Shown here: one piece after another, positions 35,801 through 44,907 of the stretch
Layout of the letters: every line of letters begins with the position of its first letter
How positions within the stretch are numbered: the stretch's first letter is position 1
Source: an uncultured Bacteroidales bacterium
Lineage (GTDB): Bacteria; Bacteroidota; Bacteroidia; Bacteroidales; Muribaculaceae
Length of the DNA stretch: 51,188 bases
Reading direction: 5' to 3'
NCBI GenBank assembly: GCA_949123685.1
Contig: CASBHZ010000012.1
Span: 1 to 51,188, forward strand
Position numbers and translations under genes: made by a program
The notes under the pieces: generated by a model
Database searches by the model: none
What the model was told of the DNA's origin: nothing
Seen by the model: only the letters and a program-made list of their open reading frames with translations

Positions 35801-36068
35801 AAGCCGTGAAAAGACCACTGGAAAGATTTACCAGCAATGCTGCATGCTTGCCGGAAACGGCAAGCATCGTGACCACCCGTTCTATAAGCATCCATGTCGG
35901 ATTTCCCGGAGGATGACCGACTTCAAGTTTCCATGCGGCTGCCACAAACTCCGGACAGTCCCAATAAGAAACGGTTGGAGCAACTGTTAGCCAATACGTG
36001 GCGAGGAGGATGAAAAACACCCCCCACGACACTAAATTCTCTGCATTCCGTCTCAGATAATCTTGCAT
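32829..36068 (-). CDS. DUF2723 membrane protein (TMEM260-like, possible O-glycosyltransferase)
   Basis: A 1079-residue polytopic membrane protein. Its N-terminus holds the DUF2723 signature: TVSYWDCPEFVAAAWKLEV with its acidic pair, then GHPPGNPTWMLI. About a dozen membrane helices follow, a long soluble insert occupies about residues 370-560, helices resume, and the last 350 residues are soluble. The human homologue TMEM260 is an O-mannosyltransferase, and DUF2723 proteins are GT-C-like, so a lipid-linked-sugar transferase role is reasonable but unproven here. It lies next to gmd, a GDP-fucose synthase and a GT4 gene. The start at 36068 directly abuts foldback repeat copy 3. Confidence 0.85.
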   Translation of the reverse strand: MQDYLRRNAENLVSWGVFFILLATYWLTVAPTVSYWDCPEFVAAAWKLEVGHPPGNPTWMLIERVVTMLAVSGKHAALLVNLSSGLFTALAGFFLSKTIYAAAGWVFNALKPRPWQTLQRSVAALTGALAFGWCDSTWYSAVEAEVYAMSIFMTSLCVWIMVKWAFCHTQPLSTRYLILLAYLFGLSIGIHQLNLLCIPALAIIWGIKRGVRKWWKVTVMFILSLAVVGCILTGMMPSTIALAAEAELFAVNTLGLPFLSGVAAYVILLGLSLLTALTATARSSNRGLLAAAVFPAIFLSGIFIFSDNFAAGAAISAIASLLLVRGHNFSARRLNICMWMLSMLLTGYAAYALIPIRGDIPSPANSSMPGDPFSFASYQAREQYGGAPLLYGHTPYSKNILREEYSANGRTPIYQRVVLERKHPIVAQKENGAIICDPYRMLTRDDSIFNAKAINKKGDAYVVRSYAVKPVFTPELNMWFPRITSRDPQDLECFTDWTGMEKGNMTEVEISEALDSTGNFVNRLNTDGHRHPVKSYRPTYAQSLKMFLTYQTGYMYFRYLLWNFLGRQNDMHSTGEVEHGNFITGITPIDNAMLGAEDALPSWLGKDNKGRNSYLLLPFLLGIFGIIMLMFQGKRGHKTCLATAMLFIMTGLAIVVYLNQSPGEPRERDYSFLGSYLAFTIWIGFGAAGLLRIAGKYAPLAAVIPVFTVVWMLIENYDDHDRSGRYAASRITANILNSLPPDAIIFVDGDNATFPLWYAQEVEGIRKDVRVINLAYLSMPQYVASLMQDWDGAKGIPSTLCREDVIYGALQFPKMAANLSDSTIGAKEMIRSIAISNKKECNYKTVWLKTGPCDSIAYPMQNLGKIAGGKALDFRKLMMFDIISTNASSPNPRPICWHRSLPTRHYLGLDTITTTGLFVRYFGPASTDERENDYIKGLKHLQAPNDLDREVYLDGPPAAQISFHRAGLLLAAKDMLRNGRVKTALNIALASDSLMGENCNTYSAIHDLDSIFNTREEMPLIFKELSDSLLASEDSRMKRVTDKIRNRATILSQRDSLRDEEWKRYYRTLPPRLRLKMSR

Positions 36069-36112
36069 CTCTAAAGCCTAACGCCTAAAACCTAAAACCT
36101 ACCACCTACACC
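36069..36112. repeat. TTAGGC/GCCTAA repeat, copy 3 (half element)
   Basis: Only the GCCTAA half is present on the plus strand (ctaaagcctaacgcctaaaa and onward, degenerating to cctaccacctacacct). It fills the gap between the GDP-fucose synthase stop and the DUF2723 start and touches the latter. The complementary arm seen in the other copies is missing. Confidence 0.75.
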
Positions 36113-37053
36113 TACCTCTCCGCCCTCATCGGATTATTAAGGAAATCCTGATAAGACAAAGATATTCCTTCGCGTAATTCTGTCTGATATTTCCAGCCCA
36201 ACGCTGTTGCCTTTGACACGTCGAGCAGTTTGCGGGGAGTGCCGTTAGGTTTGGAAGTGTCCCACTCTATCTTGCCATGGAAGCCTACCACGTCAGCAAC
36301 GGTCTCAGTCAGTTCTTTAATAGATAACTCCTTTCCTGTGCCGGCGTTTACGGTCTCGTTGCCGGAATAATTATTCATCAGGAACACGCATAGGTTCGCG
36401 AGATCATCAACATAAAGAAACTCGCGCAGCGGAGTTCCGTCACCCCAGCAAGTAACCATTTCTGCACCGCTTTCTTTGGCTTCGTGAAAACGGCGTATCA
36501 GAGCCGGAAGCACATGTGAATGTGTCGGATGGTAATTGTCGTTCGGTCCATACAGGTTTGTCGGCATTACGGATATGAAATCCGTGCCGTATTGCCTGTT
36601 AAGGTATTCACAATATTTAAGTCCCGATATTTTTGCGAGGGCATATGCCTCGTTGGTTTTTTCAAGTGCTGACGTCAGGAGGCATGATTCCGGCATCGGT
36701 TGCGGGGCAAGGCGGGGGTAGATACATGAAGAACCTAAGAACTCAAGCTTCCTGCACCCGTTTCTCCAGGCTGCATTGATTACGTTCATCTCCAGCATCA
36801 TGTTGTCATACATGAAATCCGCGGGAGCCTTGTCGTTTGCTTCTATGCCTCCGACCTTAGCTGCGGCGAGAAACACATATTCCGGTTTTTCCGTTGCAAA
36901 GAAATCATTTACGGCTCTCTGGTCTGTCAGATCCAGTTCGGCATGAGTGCGCGTGATAATGTTCTCGTACCCTTGCTTCCTTAATTCCCTTATAATAGCG
37001 GAACCTACCATTCCTCGATGTCCCGCTACATAAATTTTTGAATTTTTATCCAT
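36112..37053 (-). CDS. fcl: GDP-L-fucose synthase
   Basis: A 313-residue extended-SDR enzyme that epimerises and reduces GDP-4-keto-6-deoxymannose to GDP-L-fucose using NADPH. The nucleotide-binding loop [11 protein letters not shown] is near the N-terminus, FLGSSCIYP near residue 108 and the catalytic Tyr/Lys pair in [13 protein letters not shown] near 138-142. [11 protein letters not shown] and the C-terminal [10 protein letters not shown] are family marks. It acts on the product of the Gmd encoded 47 bases upstream. The upstream gap holds nothing notable. Confidence 0.95.
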   Translation of the reverse strand: MDKNSKIYVAGHRGMVGSAIIRELRKQGYENIITRTHAELDLTDQRAVNDFFATEKPEYVFLAAAKVGGIEANDKAPADFMYDNMMLEMNVINAAWRNGCRKLEFLGSSCIYPRLAPQPMPESCLLTSALEKTNEAYALAKISGLKYCEYLNRQYGTDFISVMPTNLYGPNDNYHPTHSHVLPALIRRFHEAKESGAEMVTCWGDGTPLREFLYVDDLANLCVFLMNNYSGNETVNAGTGKELSIKELTETVADVVGFHGKIEWDTSKPNGTPRKLLDVSKATALGWKYQTELREGISLSYQDFLNNPMRAER

Positions 37054-37100
37054 AATGTTCGGATAGGTATGAATCGCTTATTACCGTTATTGTCGGTCGT

Positions 37101-38189
37101 TTATTTTACGATGCCTTTTTCAAGATATTCCGCAAGGTTCGTGCGCACATGTTCCGATGCGCGTTCCGCCGCAACTTTCTCCATGTCCGAATCCACCATC
37201 CTGTTCACTAATTCTTCGAAAGACGTCTTTGTAGGGTTCCATCCGAGTATAGCCTTGGCTTTTGTCGGGTCTCCCCAAAGGTTCACCACGTCTGTGGGAC
37301 GATAGAAATCCGGTGAGACCTCAATTAGCACGCGTCCGCTCTTTTCATCTATTCCCTTTTCGTCTGCGCCTTCTCCCTCCCATCGCAGGTTTATACCCAC
37401 GCGTGCGAAAGCGAGGGTGGCAAATTCACGCACTGAATGTTGCTTGCCTGTAGCTATTACGAAATCTTCCGGCTTATCCTGTTGAAGCATAAGCCACATG
37501 CACTCCACATAATCCGGAGCGTAGCCCCAGTCGCGCAATGAAGAAAGGTTGCCGAGATATAGTTTCTCCTGTTTCCCCTGTGCAATCCTTGCAGCTGCCA
37601 GAGTAATTTTGCGTGTCACGAAAGTCTCTCCGCGCCGTTCCGATTCATGGTTGAAAAGTATTCCGGAACAGCAATACATGTCGTATGCCTCGCGATATTC
37701 TTTCACGATCCAGTATCCGTAGAGTTTTGCTACCGCATACGGGCTATAAGGGTGGAAAGGTGTATTTTCGTTCTGGGGCACTTCTTCTACCTTGCCGTAA
37801 AGCTCGGAAGTTGAAGCCTGGTATATGCGGCATTTGTCGGCGAGTCCTACCTGACGGACCGCCTCCAGCACGCGGAGCACTCCTGTCGCATCCGTGTTGG
37901 CGGTATATTCCGGAACATCGAAAGACACCTGCACGTGGCTTTGTGCCGCGAGATTGTAGATTTCATCCGGTTTTACGTCCATTATCACCTTCATCAGGCT
38001 CATGGAATCTGCCATGTCTGCATAATGGAGATGAAATTGCGGATTGCCTTCAAGATGCGCTATACGTTCGCGAAAATCCGTTGAGCTGCGGCGTATGGTT
38101 CCGTGCACGTCATATCCCTTGGATATAAGAAATTCTGAGAGGTATGACCCATCTTGACCGGTCACGCCGGTTATAAGGGCTTTTTTCAT
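37101..38189 (-). CDS. gmd: GDP-mannose 4,6-dehydratase
   Basis: A 362-residue extended-SDR dehydratase catalysing the first step from GDP-mannose to GDP-fucose. The Rossmann loop is [15 protein letters not shown] at residues 7-20, followed by [14 protein letters not shown], the catalytic region [16 protein letters not shown] and the Tyr-xxx-Lys in [29 protein letters not shown] is a strong Gmd signature. Its start overlaps the stop of the glycosyltransferase gene upstream by four bases, so the two are translationally coupled. Confidence 0.96.
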   Translation of the reverse strand: MKKALITGVTGQDGSYLSEFLISKGYDVHGTIRRSSTDFRERIAHLEGNPQFHLHYADMADSMSLMKVIMDVKPDEIYNLAAQSHVQVSFDVPEYTANTDATGVLRVLEAVRQVGLADKCRIYQASTSELYGKVEEVPQNENTPFHPYSPYAVAKLYGYWIVKEYREAYDMYCCSGILFNHESERRGETFVTRKITLAAARIAQGKQEKLYLGNLSSLRDWGYAPDYVECMWLMLQQDKPEDFVIATGKQHSVREFATLAFARVGINLRWEGEGADEKGIDEKSGRVLIEVSPDFYRPTDVVNLWGDPTKAKAILGWNPTKTSFEELVNRMVDSDMEKVAAERASEHVRTNLAEYLEKGIVK

Positions 38190-39283
38190 TTTGTATAAAT
38201 TTTATTAAGCGTATTTATAAAATGTTGCCACGAAAGATGGCTTGAAAACTCGTTGTGTGCCTTGAGTCCCATTTCTGTCCGTAGGTTAGGATCCTGAGTG
38301 AGACTGCGCATTGCTTGGGCGAGTTCATTTGCATTGTCAGGTTTGACAAGAAATGCGGTTGATCCATCGCGTAGATACTCTTTCTGGGCACCATTGTCGG
38401 TTGCTACCTGAGGCCTTGCTGCAGCCATGAAGCGTAAACTTTCAAGGCTGAAGGCTTCTATTTCAGATGATGGAACCACCCCGAAGAATGCTTCCGTGCA
38501 AGCCTCTACCGATGGAGTTGCTTTATTGTTCCAGTCAATGCTGTCCATCACATCCCGTTGCATCGCACGTCGTCTGAGCATGTCAAGATAATCCGGGTTT
38601 CCCATTCCTGAAATGCGGAGACGTAGCTTCGTGCCTTTCAGCAATGCCATTGCATCAATTAGGGTTTCAAGTCCTTTCCCTTTTACGAGTGCGCCTTGAT
38701 AGAGTGCGATTATCGGACCATGGTCCGGCTCGGCAGTAGATTTGATGATGCCCATGCCAGTATTGATGCTGTTGTGAAGTATATGGACACGGTTTTCCGG
38801 TAAGGTGATTGTCCCTTTCAGGGAATTGCGGAATCCCTCGTATGCCATCTTCGACACGAAGATATGTGCATCTACATTGGAATATATCTTACGGAAAAAA
38901 TATGTGTTGCGCCCGCGTCTCACCGTGTGTCGCGTGGTCACGATTTTCACGTCTTGACGTTTTGCGATTTTTTTTGCAAGCAATGCCGTGAATGCGTCCC
39001 TGTATCTATGGGTGTGAATCACGATGTTGTTGCATTCGGATTCGCGAAGCTTACGGGCAAGGGTCATAACAGAAGCCGGATCAAAGAATCCCGCCAAGGG
39101 GGCATGAAGCAGTTTTATTCCCGATTCTGCAAAAGGAGCGTCAACCCCGACGGCGTTGCGCGTCAGGGCTGTGACTTTCCATCCGGCGCCGACATAGTGG
39201 CGACAAATGTCAAGGGCATAAGTCTGTGCTCCGCCCCATTTATTGGAAGGGATTATGTGAATGAGGCTTCTCCTCTTTTTCAT
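38186..39283 (-). CDS. Family 4 glycosyltransferase
   Basis: A 365-residue GT-B fold enzyme. The N-terminal domain opens [19 protein letters not shown], the usual acceptor-side glycine loop. The C-terminal donor domain has [32 protein letters not shown] and the nucleotide-sugar ExxxxxxxE motif in [13 protein letters not shown]. No signal or membrane segment is seen, so it acts at the cytoplasmic face. Coupling to gmd suggests that it transfers fucose or a related sugar to a surface glycan, but the sugar cannot be deduced. Confidence 0.88.
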   Translation of the reverse strand: MKKRRSLIHIIPSNKWGGAQTYALDICRHYVGAGWKVTALTRNAVGVDAPFAESGIKLLHAPLAGFFDPASVMTLARKLRESECNNIVIHTHRYRDAFTALLAKKIAKRQDVKIVTTRHTVRRGRNTYFFRKIYSNVDAHIFVSKMAYEGFRNSLKGTITLPENRVHILHNSINTGMGIIKSTAEPDHGPIIALYQGALVKGKGLETLIDAMALLKGTKLRLRISGMGNPDYLDMLRRRAMQRDVMDSIDWNNKATPSVEACTEAFFGVVPSSEIEAFSLESLRFMAAARPQVATDNGAQKEYLRDGSTAFLVKPDNANELAQAMRSLTQDPNLRTEMGLKAHNEFSSHLSWQHFINTLNKIYTK

Positions 39284-39295
39284 TTAGACAGCTTC

Positions 39296-40399
39296 TTAGT
39301 TGGCTGCAGACAGCATCACGTTTATGTCAACACTTGGCATACCTAAGTAGCTGCCTATAAGCTTGTCCACGAGTTTGCCTTCGTAAGTTACTATTCCGAA
39401 TTGCACTCCGGGTGTGGTTGCGACCATGCCGTAGAATCCGTTTTTGATCACCATTTCGTCAAAGAAGTTGACCAAAGCATTTGAAAGTGCCATAGTGACA
39501 GTGCGGGGAACGGATACAGAAGGATGGGTCTCGTTCATGTCAAGCACGTACGCATTCTCTTTCATTGCCGCTTTGAGGTTGTTGGGAAATTCAAAGGGAC
39601 GGGTGGTGTTTCCGAGGATAATGACATCGGCAGTCTTGACGCGGTTATAGAGCACGCGTGGATGCACGGCTATCGTGTCTACATTAGTCCCGATAAGGTC
39701 TTTTGCTACTTGAAGCGTTGACGTGTCGTTGTCCATCAGTGTCACGCGGGCACCTGTAGCTGCCGCTGCCTTTGCCGCCGCTATCATGTCGTTACCCATG
39801 CCTATGAGCAGCACTTCGCATGGATTTATGCCAGCAACTCCGGCAAGCAGCACGCCTTTGCCGCCGCCGAGATATGACAGTGCTTCTTCCGCATACATGA
39901 TTGCGGCGCGTCCGTCAATTTCGTCTATAATGTTCGCGAATACCGGCTCGTCGTTATGGCTATACATGTTGTCGAAGCAACCGGTGGCTATGCCGCGTTC
40001 AAGGAGCGCCTTAATAGTGGACTGCTCGAACAGTATGCTGTCCATCATGCATAGGAGGGCTGCGCCTTTCTGCATCTTTTTTATATCTTCCGCCTTCAGG
40101 GGGTTATAACATAGCACCACGGGCGATTTGAGTGCCTCGTCTCGCGTTACTATCTTGACGCCATATTCGGCATATATTTCATCGGAGAAGCTTATGTCGC
40201 TGCCTGAACCGCTTTCCATACACACCTTAATGCCTCCGGAAGTCAGCATTCCGCAAGCTTCCGGTGTCAATAGCATTCTGGTCTCGTAACCGTCGGAGTA
40301 GTTGGCGACAATACCTATACGCATTGTCGGATTTTCATTTTCGAGAATCTCCACCATCTCCTTGGGATTAAGATCCATATTATCTATATTATCTTTCAT
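39296..40399 (-). CDS. Alanine dehydrogenase/PNT-family protein, divergent active site
   Basis: A 367-residue protein with the AlaDH/PNT two-domain layout. The N-terminal domain contains GIVANYSDGYETRMLLTPEAC, where the substrate-binding Arg is kept. The Rossmann domain has VLLIGMGNDMIAAAKAAAATGARVTLMDND. Compared with classical alanine dehydrogenase, the KVKEP segment with the catalytic Lys appears as LCYNPLK and the YxHLA segment with the catalytic His as CMMDSIL, so both catalytic residues seem absent. It also has a 28-residue N-terminal extension. It may be a different dehydrogenase or a non-catalytic NAD-binding protein. The comparison is from memory of the family. Confidence 0.7.
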   Translation of the reverse strand: MKDNIDNMDLNPKEMVEILENENPTMRIGIVANYSDGYETRMLLTPEACGMLTSGGIKVCMESGSGSDISFSDEIYAEYGVKIVTRDEALKSPVVLCYNPLKAEDIKKMQKGAALLCMMDSILFEQSTIKALLERGIATGCFDNMYSHNDEPVFANIIDEIDGRAAIMYAEEALSYLGGGKGVLLAGVAGINPCEVLLIGMGNDMIAAAKAAAATGARVTLMDNDTSTLQVAKDLIGTNVDTIAVHPRVLYNRVKTADVIILGNTTRPFEFPNNLKAAMKENAYVLDMNETHPSVSVPRTVTMALSNALVNFFDEMVIKNGFYGMVATTPGVQFGIVTYEGKLVDKLIGSYLGMPSVDINVMLSAAN

Positions 40400-40417
40400 A
40401 GTGTCGGAATTTATCCC

Positions 40418-40448
40418 CTAAATTAGCATTTATATTTAGATTCTCAAA
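40418..40448 (-). promoter_or_regulatory. Likely promoter of the alanine-dehydrogenase-like operon
   Basis: On the minus strand TTTG (40445-40448) and TAATTTAG (40418-40425) are 19 bases apart. The -7 box has one mismatch to TAnnTTTG. The start codon is about 19 bases downstream. Confidence 0.5.
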
Positions 40449-40471
40449 ATTTTATTTCAACTCTTTCAGGT

Positions 40472-43400
40472 TCACCTTATCCTTACCGGACGTATCGAGA
40501 ATCCGTAGGCATTATTTGAAGACAAACAGAAATATACCGTTTCGGGGCTTGTTTTGGGTATAGTCCGATGATTTAAGTAAAATATCAAGGTTTGTTCATC
40601 TTTATTATTGGTAGTACTTGAAGCAATAAATGTAATTTTTCTGAATGCGGGATATGTAGAAGGCCAATCTGAAGGGAATATATACTGATAAGGATAATAT
40701 TCTATTGGGTTGCCACTCCCATCTCGAGATTTTGGCATAAGGCTTTGCCCCATATCTCTAATTCCGGTAAGTGGAAATATAATTGATTTACCCGAGATTG
40801 TTGCTTTGTATGCTATTAACAAGTTGTTATTATTATTATATACTTCCTCTCCCCCTTCCAAGGTCGTTAATATTGTTCCGGATGTTCCGCTGTTGCTTAA
40901 ACCGGAGAATGCTCCTACCGGAGGCACCATATATCCTCTCGGTGAGGGGTCGTATATTGTTTTTAAAATATTGTCAGGATCATTTATTGTATTATTAAAA
41001 TCGTTATCGCCATTACCGGTGATCAATCCATTCCATGCATTTATTATTTTTCCTTCAATGCCCACAATGCTTTCCAATGCTCTGTGCCAATGGCGTCGAG
41101 GTTTGTAGTGTGTACCGGTGTCATCATGGTCATTCATAAAGAATAGATTGGGATTACGTGTTGCTTCTCCCATTGTGACCGGTCCCTCACCCCTCATGAA
41201 TTCATATCCGTTTGGTGAGAAGTAAGGTTTGTTCTCCATGTCGAATTGTTCTTTCTCAGGTGTGGCTTTATCTGCGGACTCAGCATATTGACTATCAGAG
41301 ATCTTATAATTCAAAAATTCCCTGTCCGGTAGGGCGCTTGAATATATTCCTGGCAGCATTGGGTCTTTACGCCCCCATTGATAGTAGGTGTTATCACCGG
41401 CTGATGACGCCTTGATTTCGTCTTGAGTGAATTTACCGATACTCTTTTTATACTTTTTGCCATCGGGTCCCGGAATCACAATATTTATATCTACTTCCCT
41501 TGTTGCATCGGCTGCGTGAGGATCGCAGTAACCGATATTGGCTGGAGGGAAATGGTAAACGATTCCTTTGGGTTTAGATGTTACAGCTACGTCTGATCCT
41601 TTGGACCAGTCATAGTGGGTGACGTATATATGCCAGCTCCAGAGTATTGTCTTGTTATCGGAGCCAAGTATTGCTATGACTGCATTCCCCTGACACATGG
41701 ATTCCTCTTTTACTCGGAACTCTATAAAATGTCCTGTCGATTCGTCAAGGCTTATATCTGTTATAAGTCCGGGGGAATCTTGCCATATAAGCACAGGCTT
41801 CCCTATCGGATATTTGTCATAAATGCGTTCGCTTGTGATGGGTTGGTCCTCATGATCCTTGAAGGTTGTCCAGGCACCGGTAGAGGTGTTGCCCGGATTG
41901 TATGCAGTGGGGTTATCCAGCGAGTTGCCATATACAAGCGGGAATTTATAGTATCCTGGTCTGTTCACTACATAGCAGTTTGCCGATTCTGCCGTCTCTG
42001 AATCTGTAGGTTTGGACAAGTCAAGTGCGTCCTCATTGTTTTCAAGAGGGGTGAGGAAACCTTTATCTTTGAATGGCTTGCGCAATGCAAGGAACTGGCT
42101 TTGGCTCCTTACCTTCAATCGTCCTTTAAGACGTTCGAACGATTCTACGGGAGAACTCCCGTTTTCCGGTATAAACCGTTCCGAATCGTCAGGATCTATG
42201 GTTGTGCTGCCTCCGACGGAACTTTCAATATACCAGTTTGCCTTCAGTTTTTTTGCTTGCACCTTGTTTTCTCCATTTTTCTGATATACCTCGATGTAGG
42301 CGGCAATCTCCACATCCTCGATTATTCCGGAGTAATTGAGTCTGGCATTTTCAGGAACCTTCACGTCATAGACAGGTTCGATGAGTATACCTTTGGTCGA
42401 CAGTGAATAGCAATAAAGCTTCCCGGCTTTCCATTCTTTACCCGTGCCGCCTATTTTAGCAGTCAGAGTGCGTTTCTCACCTGTGAGTTTGTCTGTGAAA
42501 TTCATTGTCACGGTTGCGTTCTCGGTGAGTGCCTGAGGTATCATCAAGAGTGTAAGATTGCCTGTCGTGCCAATGATTTCCACTCCACCCGCAGGGGCGT
42601 AGCAGTTATCGTTGGTGTCTTCCGGATCAATGGTTATACTGCGTTCTTTAGTGAAAGAGCGCAGTTCTCCCGAGGTGGTCCACGTTCCGGAGCCAATTAC
42701 TGAAGTTCCGGAGCCATAGACTCCGCTGATTGAGATTCCTGTGATTTCCCCGTCAAGGAAATCTGATGCTGTCTGGAATGTCACGGCTGCGAGTGCATGT
42801 TTGAACTTCAGTTCAACAGGTGTTCCGCCTTTGCCTGAACACTCCGCAGAGCAATACATAAGATCCTGCTGTTCCTCAATCTTTGAGGCAACGGTGTATG
42901 ATATTGTCGGGGAGCCTTTATGTGTATTGTCGGAATGTGTGATTTGATCTCCTCCGTCTTCCTTTGCCGCGAATGGTGCGTAGGCAAAGAACTTCACTAT
43001 TCCACCTCCCGGCCAGTTGAGGGAGGTATTGGCGGGAAGGCTCCAATTTTTGCGGTCGCTTGAAGAGAGACGTATGTTATGAATGAAGTCGGTGCCATAC
43101 CCGGTGTCGTCCGTAGGATAGTTTGCCGCGCCAGTACATATTGCCGAGAGCCCGAATGATGTCCAGAAAGCATCGATGCCGTTGATCTGTGCTCCTCTGG
43201 TTTGTAGCGGTGTCTCGGCAGGAGTGTCGGGAATTTCCGAAACCTGCGTTATGAGGAAAAGTCCGTCTCCGGTGCGGTCTATATCTACCTCGCGGTTACA
43301 TCTCGCCTTGTGCGATGTCGCCTCCGACCATGGAGCTGACACCGATACATCGAAATTCATAGCCCCCTCATTCCCCCTGTCATCCATGATTATGTCGTCT

Positions 43401-43486
43401 GTGCAGCCGTTTAATATGGCGGCAACGATAATCATCGATGCAGGGAAGAGGTTGCGTGTATATATGGATATGGTCTTGAAATTCAT
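40472..43486 (-). CDS. Large fimbrillin-family lipoprotein, likely fimbrial tip
   Basis: A 1004-residue lipoprotein with lipobox LNGC (Cys28). The first 380 residues form a fimbrillin (Mfa-like) region: FWTSFGLSAICTGAANYP, NWPGGGIVKFFAYAP, VELKFKHALAAVTF and KEWKAGKLYCYSLS. The remainder is a long mixed region, and the C-terminus has YDPSPRGYMVPPVGAFSG and ends GFSIRPVRIR, a pattern usual in fimbrial tip and FISUMP-like adhesin domains. It is the last gene of the fimbrial operon, 20 bases after the shorter fimbrillin, as tip subunits often are. Pro-fimbrillins are processed at an Arg; candidates lie early in the mature chain. Confidence 0.8.
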   Translation of the reverse strand: MNFKTISIYTRNLFPASMIIVAAILNGCTDDIIMDDRGNEGAMNFDVSVSAPWSEATSHKARCNREVDIDRTGDGLFLITQVSEIPDTPAETPLQTRGAQINGIDAFWTSFGLSAICTGAANYPTDDTGYGTDFIHNIRLSSSDRKNWSLPANTSLNWPGGGIVKFFAYAPFAAKEDGGDQITHSDNTHKGSPTISYTVASKIEEQQDLMYCSAECSGKGGTPVELKFKHALAAVTFQTASDFLDGEITGISISGVYGSGTSVIGSGTWTTSGELRSFTKERSITIDPEDTNDNCYAPAGGVEIIGTTGNLTLLMIPQALTENATVTMNFTDKLTGEKRTLTAKIGGTGKEWKAGKLYCYSLSTKGILIEPVYDVKVPENARLNYSGIIEDVEIAAYIEVYQKNGENKVQAKKLKANWYIESSVGGSTTIDPDDSERFIPENGSSPVESFERLKGRLKVRSQSQFLALRKPFKDKGFLTPLENNEDALDLSKPTDSETAESANCYVVNRPGYYKFPLVYGNSLDNPTAYNPGNTSTGAWTTFKDHEDQPITSERIYDKYPIGKPVLIWQDSPGLITDISLDESTGHFIEFRVKEESMCQGNAVIAILGSDNKTILWSWHIYVTHYDWSKGSDVAVTSKPKGIVYHFPPANIGYCDPHAADATREVDINIVIPGPDGKKYKKSIGKFTQDEIKASSAGDNTYYQWGRKDPMLPGIYSSALPDREFLNYKISDSQYAESADKATPEKEQFDMENKPYFSPNGYEFMRGEGPVTMGEATRNPNLFFMNDHDDTGTHYKPRRHWHRALESIVGIEGKIINAWNGLITGNGDNDFNNTINDPDNILKTIYDPSPRGYMVPPVGAFSGLSNSGTSGTILTTLEGGEEVYNNNNNLLIAYKATISGKSIIFPLTGIRDMGQSLMPKSRDGSGNPIEYYPYQYIFPSDWPSTYPAFRKITFIASSTTNNKDEQTLIFYLNHRTIPKTSPETVYFCLSSNNAYGFSIRPVRIR

Positions 43487-43506
43487 TCGTTAAATCACTT
43501 CGTCAC

Positions 43507-44841
43507 TTATTTCATGTCGTAGTCACCACCTGTGTCGCCCGGCTTCCATTGCGGATCCCAAGGAGATACGGTAACAGAGAATTGGATGGGATTGTCAAGG
43601 ACTGCGTCACCCGGTTTTTTCTGTTTGTCCGGATCTTCGTGAGTCGGGATTGCGTATATGTAATTGCCGTTTCCTGTCGGGAGGTTAAAGTTTGTTACGT
43701 CATCTTTAGGAGGATATATTCCGGCTCCACTGGTTGCACCGCAAAACTCAAGCGTATAGCTGTATTTTTTGCCGGGCACCCATTTCATTTTTTTATCATC
43801 GGCATCTTTGTCGGAGATTGGTACGCAGACATATCCATAAAGATTCTCGTTGAAAGTCTTGTCTCCGTCTTTGATCGGGAACATCTGGTGTACGTGCTTG
43901 TCGCCTTCTGTAGTAGTGTAATCGCCACCTCCTGTATGCTGTGCGCCTTCGTGCACTTCCTCAACGCGGCACAGCAGGATGATGTATGCACCTTTTGCCG
44001 AGTTTGTTTCTTTGTCATTGCCGTCAAGATCCCAGTAGTTGAGAGTCTGTGGTATCAACATAAGCTCTGAACTGAAAGCATTGTCATGTCCAAGTAATTC
44101 AATCGGCTCATGGCTAAGCTCTGCGAACTCTTGGAACTCGCGTCCGTATACCACTCTGTTTCCGCCGGGAGCCCAGCTCATGTAATGCACGTCTTTCAAT
44201 TCTTCTTTCTTGGAGAAAGTCAGGTTGCCCGATTCCAATGCGTTTACTACCCAGGTTCCTTTTATCTTGACACGATATTCATTCTTGTTTGTGGTTGTTG
44301 TCGAAGAGGCACCGCCGTTTATTGCCTTTATCTCAATCTGTGACAGGGCATGGTTGAAGTTTAGCGCAACGCTTGTTCCTGCAGATCGTTGTGCTTCTTC
44401 ATATGCAACGATCAGGTCTTCATGGGTTGCACCGGAATTATGGAATTGCTCATCGGCTTTGTAAGATGTTGGTTTGACATCTTTTATCAAGGCGCCTTCC
44501 GTATTTATGGTTGCGCTGGTTGACGTTGGTGCATACGCCCAAAACTCGATACTGTTCACACCTTGTGGCCAGTGGTAAGTTTTAGACATGGTGAATATAG
44601 TGCTTCCCTGTTGCTTGGTTGCAGTTTCCCCATCGATAAACATGTTGCCGGTGAATCCGCCTGATTTGGCGAAAACTTTGAAGCTCTTAAGATCCGCGAC
44701 ACTATTGATCACGTTTGAGCGTGTCATCCTTGAGGTGAAGGAGATCTCGGGTCCGTGATTCACCTCTTCGATCACGTCATTGGTGCAGGAGGTTGCAAGA
44801 GCTAAACCCCCAAGTCCCATTGCGATTGCCTTGAATTTCAT
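43507..44841 (-). CDS. Fimbrillin-family lipoprotein, likely major shaft subunit
   Basis: A 444-residue lipoprotein with lipobox ATSC (Cys19). The Mfa-like N-terminal domain shows ISFTSRMTRSNVINS, with an Arg that could be the gingipain-like maturation site, YHWPQGVNSIEFWAYAPTS, VALNFNHALSQIEIKA and the C-terminal KWVPGKKYSYTLEF. The size fits a polymerising shaft subunit assembled by donor-strand exchange at the cell surface. The genes for a DUF5119 protein and a DUF3575 protein lie upstream in the same transcript. Confidence 0.85.
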   Translation of the reverse strand: MKFKAIAMGLGGLALATSCTNDVIEEVNHGPEISFTSRMTRSNVINSVADLKSFKVFAKSGGFTGNMFIDGETATKQQGSTIFTMSKTYHWPQGVNSIEFWAYAPTSTSATINTEGALIKDVKPTSYKADEQFHNSGATHEDLIVAYEEAQRSAGTSVALNFNHALSQIEIKAINGGASSTTTTNKNEYRVKIKGTWVVNALESGNLTFSKKEELKDVHYMSWAPGGNRVVYGREFQEFAELSHEPIELLGHDNAFSSELMLIPQTLNYWDLDGNDKETNSAKGAYIILLCRVEEVHEGAQHTGGGDYTTTEGDKHVHQMFPIKDGDKTFNENLYGYVCVPISDKDADDKKMKWVPGKKYSYTLEFCGATSGAGIYPPKDDVTNFNLPTGNGNYIYAIPTHEDPDKQKKPGDAVLDNPIQFSVTVSPWDPQWKPGDTGGDYDMK

Positions 44842-44907
44842 AATTTGTATGGTTTTATATTTGTTTCTTTATGATATTGTGTCTTATTCTTTATTATTTT
44901 CTGTAAG

